A DNA stretch of 64,000 nt from the NCBI GenBank assembly GCA_964006375.1, contig OZ023262.1, positions 90,965,654 to 91,029,653 of the forward strand, given 5' to 3'. The notes beneath the pieces are model-generated. The model had not been told where the DNA came from. It was given only the letters and a program-made list of their open reading frames with translations, and did no database searches. A program made the position numbers and the translations under genes. Below, in pieces: positions 62,745-64,000 of this stretch. Source of the DNA: Tillus elongatus (Eukaryota > Arthropoda > Insecta > Coleoptera > Cleridae). The first letter of the stretch is position 1; each line of letters opens with the position of its first letter.

Positions 62745-62885
62745 TGGTCCTCGAGCTGTGTAAATAATTATATCTTGGCAGGTTTGTAAATCTCTTAAAG
62801 AGATTCGTTAGCCAAGAAAATCGGACATCTTTTTGGAACTTTAAAAGTTTATTTTCGAAAAATCTTTGTACCTTTTGAGGCCTAG
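62745..62885 (+). repeat. Piece of TIR-module unit interior
   Basis: TAATTATATCTTGGCAGG, GTTAGCCAAGAAAATCGGAC and TTATTTTCGAAAAATCTTTG match 35.74-35.86 kb. Confidence 0.65.
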
Positions 62886-63130
62886 GGTTGAACACACTGA
62901 GACCTCACAGACGATCTCTGGCGAGATTTGAGGAGTAGGCAGATTGAGGCCCCGTAATCGAGCTACAACAACCCAACCCACCTTTGTCCACCGCTCTAAG
63001 GAGTAGATTCAGGCCTTAGAGTGTCCTTACATATTTCCCTTACCTCTTGAAAATGGCTTCATGGTTAATAAATTCTGGACGCGGTTCAACCCGAGAACCA
63101 AGTATGTCTTACATTAAAGACCGCGTAAAT
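62886..63130. other. Unassigned, comparatively G+C-rich segment
   Basis: GCCTAGGGTTGAACACACTG and GAGGCCCCGTAATCGAGC stand out from the A+T-rich context. No gene or tRNA could be supported. Confidence 0.3.
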
Positions 63131-63137
63131 CTTTCTG

Positions 63138-63224
<87 letters not shown>

Positions 63225-63515
63225 CACTTGCACGTACCTTCCCTTTGTAAGTGGCTTGGATAAGTTCGTTAGCCAGGAAAATCCGACCTGGTTTTCCAGA
63301 AAAATTTTGAGTTTCCTTTCAAAAAATTTTTTTAATTCAAAAAATAAAAAACCTTTGGTTACCAAATTTAGTACGTAGGTTCACGATATAAAGCGTAAAC
63401 TATGTACCAAAATTTAGATTTCTATCTTACAAGAAAAAAAAGTTATAAAAAAATATTTGGTGCCAGATCATTTCTATTAAAATTCACTACCATAACGCAC
63501 TTGCGGCGTACAAAC
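63131..63515 (+). repeat. TA-core repeat, plus orientation, compact, closing with the terminal module
   Basis: (TA)n 63139-63222, GGCTTGGATAAGTTCGTTAG, GACCTGGTTTTCC, AAGCGTAAACTATGTACCAA, and end ACCATAACGCACTTGCGGCG. Confidence 0.85.
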
Positions 63516-64000
63516 TTTTTTTGTATTTCCCAAAATGATGTAAATAAATAATAGCAATTTTTTATTAATTATCATTTTCATAATGATGTGTTGAATAAAT
63601 AATCCATTAATTATCAATATTTATTGAAAACGGTAACGCCAGACAATTAGCCCAGCGTTGTAAACAACCGCGCAAATTAATATTAATGATTTTCTGTAGC
63701 TTTAATGATACACCATATATTATTTTCACCTATTATGCTAATCAAGCTACAGTTTTAGGATCACGACTTATATTATTAAATAGTACGCAAGGATTTTACA
63801 TAATTGATATGTGACATTTAAAGATTTATAACTAAATTGCATGTTATGTCTGACATGATAGAGTAGAACAAGTTTATTAGAGTTAGAAAACAACATTTCC
63901 GTCTCTAATCAGCCATACCAGTTAATTAGAGTGATTTGCCACTCTTGTCTATAAATTTTATTACGCCAAGAACGTCGTCTGATGGCCTCAAAAGGAGAAA
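63516..64000. other. No recognisable feature to window end
   Basis: A+T-rich. Nothing supported. Confidence 0.4.

Noticed and set aside
62886..63060. tRNA or SINE candidate in a G+C-rich patch
   Set aside because: No convincing A and B boxes or cloverleaf could be drawn.

Overview
The window is A+T-rich eukaryotic nuclear DNA, most likely from an insect with a large, repeat-laden genome. The evidence is the mix of mobile elements: Jockey-, CR1- and I-type LINEs, Tc1-, piggyBac- and hAT-type DNA transposons, and an errantivirus-like gypsy remnant with env. I see no host gene that I can defend, no rRNA and no CRISPR array. I did not find a tRNA gene by eye. Nearly everything recognisable is a mobile element or a piece of one. 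The species cannot be fixed from sequence alone.

Layout: 1-6.6 kb holds a (TA)n-containing repeat, a dead Tc1-like transposase (minus) and a Jockey-type LINE (minus) sitting inside a ~125-bp tandem repeat. 6.9-7.3 kb has a small array of repeated stem-loops. 11.4-13.4 kb is an errantivirus-like remnant (integrase, env, LTR). 14.4-19.2 kb is a two-LTR Ty3/gypsy element (minus) lacking reverse transcriptase and RNase H, sitting in a (TA)n tract. 19.6-21.1 kb is a Tc1/mariner-superfamily transposon with ~90-bp TIRs. 22.9-24.3 kb is a fold-back repeat and 24.65-25.35 kb a piggyBac 3' end. 26.35-29.67 kb is an unrecognised element: two ~0.4-kb direct repeats, each with a hammerhead-like core, flanking an ORF with internal peptide repeats. 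30.7-32.4 kb is an I-type LINE 3' half with RNase H. 33-36.7 kb is a patchwork of tandem, inverted and TA-core repeats. 36.8-41.1 kb is a LINE split by a complete hAT element with an 8-bp target duplication. 43.2-47.6 kb is a nearly intact CR1/Jockey-like LINE, tail-to-tail with an R2-superclade LINE end on one shared (ATT)n tract. From 48.5 kb to the end the window is dominated by copies of the TA-core repeat and an associated TIR module, with embedded LINE fragments and a Penelope-like candidate.

The main non-textbook theme is a dispersed repeat family built from conserved arms around a long (TA)n core, called here the TA-core repeat. '+' orientation means: AGTGAATTTTC hairpin, then (TA)n, then the GATAACTCAAAA arm. 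It often ends in a terminal module GACGCAGCAAGTGCG that also forms inverted-repeat units by itself. Several other elements (gypsy, a LINE tail, probably the errantivirus) sit inside or against such (TA)n tracts, so these tracts act as insertion sites or recombination seams. A second theme is hammerhead-ribozyme-like cores (CUGANGA ... GAAA ... NUH) in three unrelated repeat contexts (26.7/29.6 kb, 54.2-54.7 kb, 61.05 kb). All reading was done by eye; coordinates of repeat edges are approximate to several bases.
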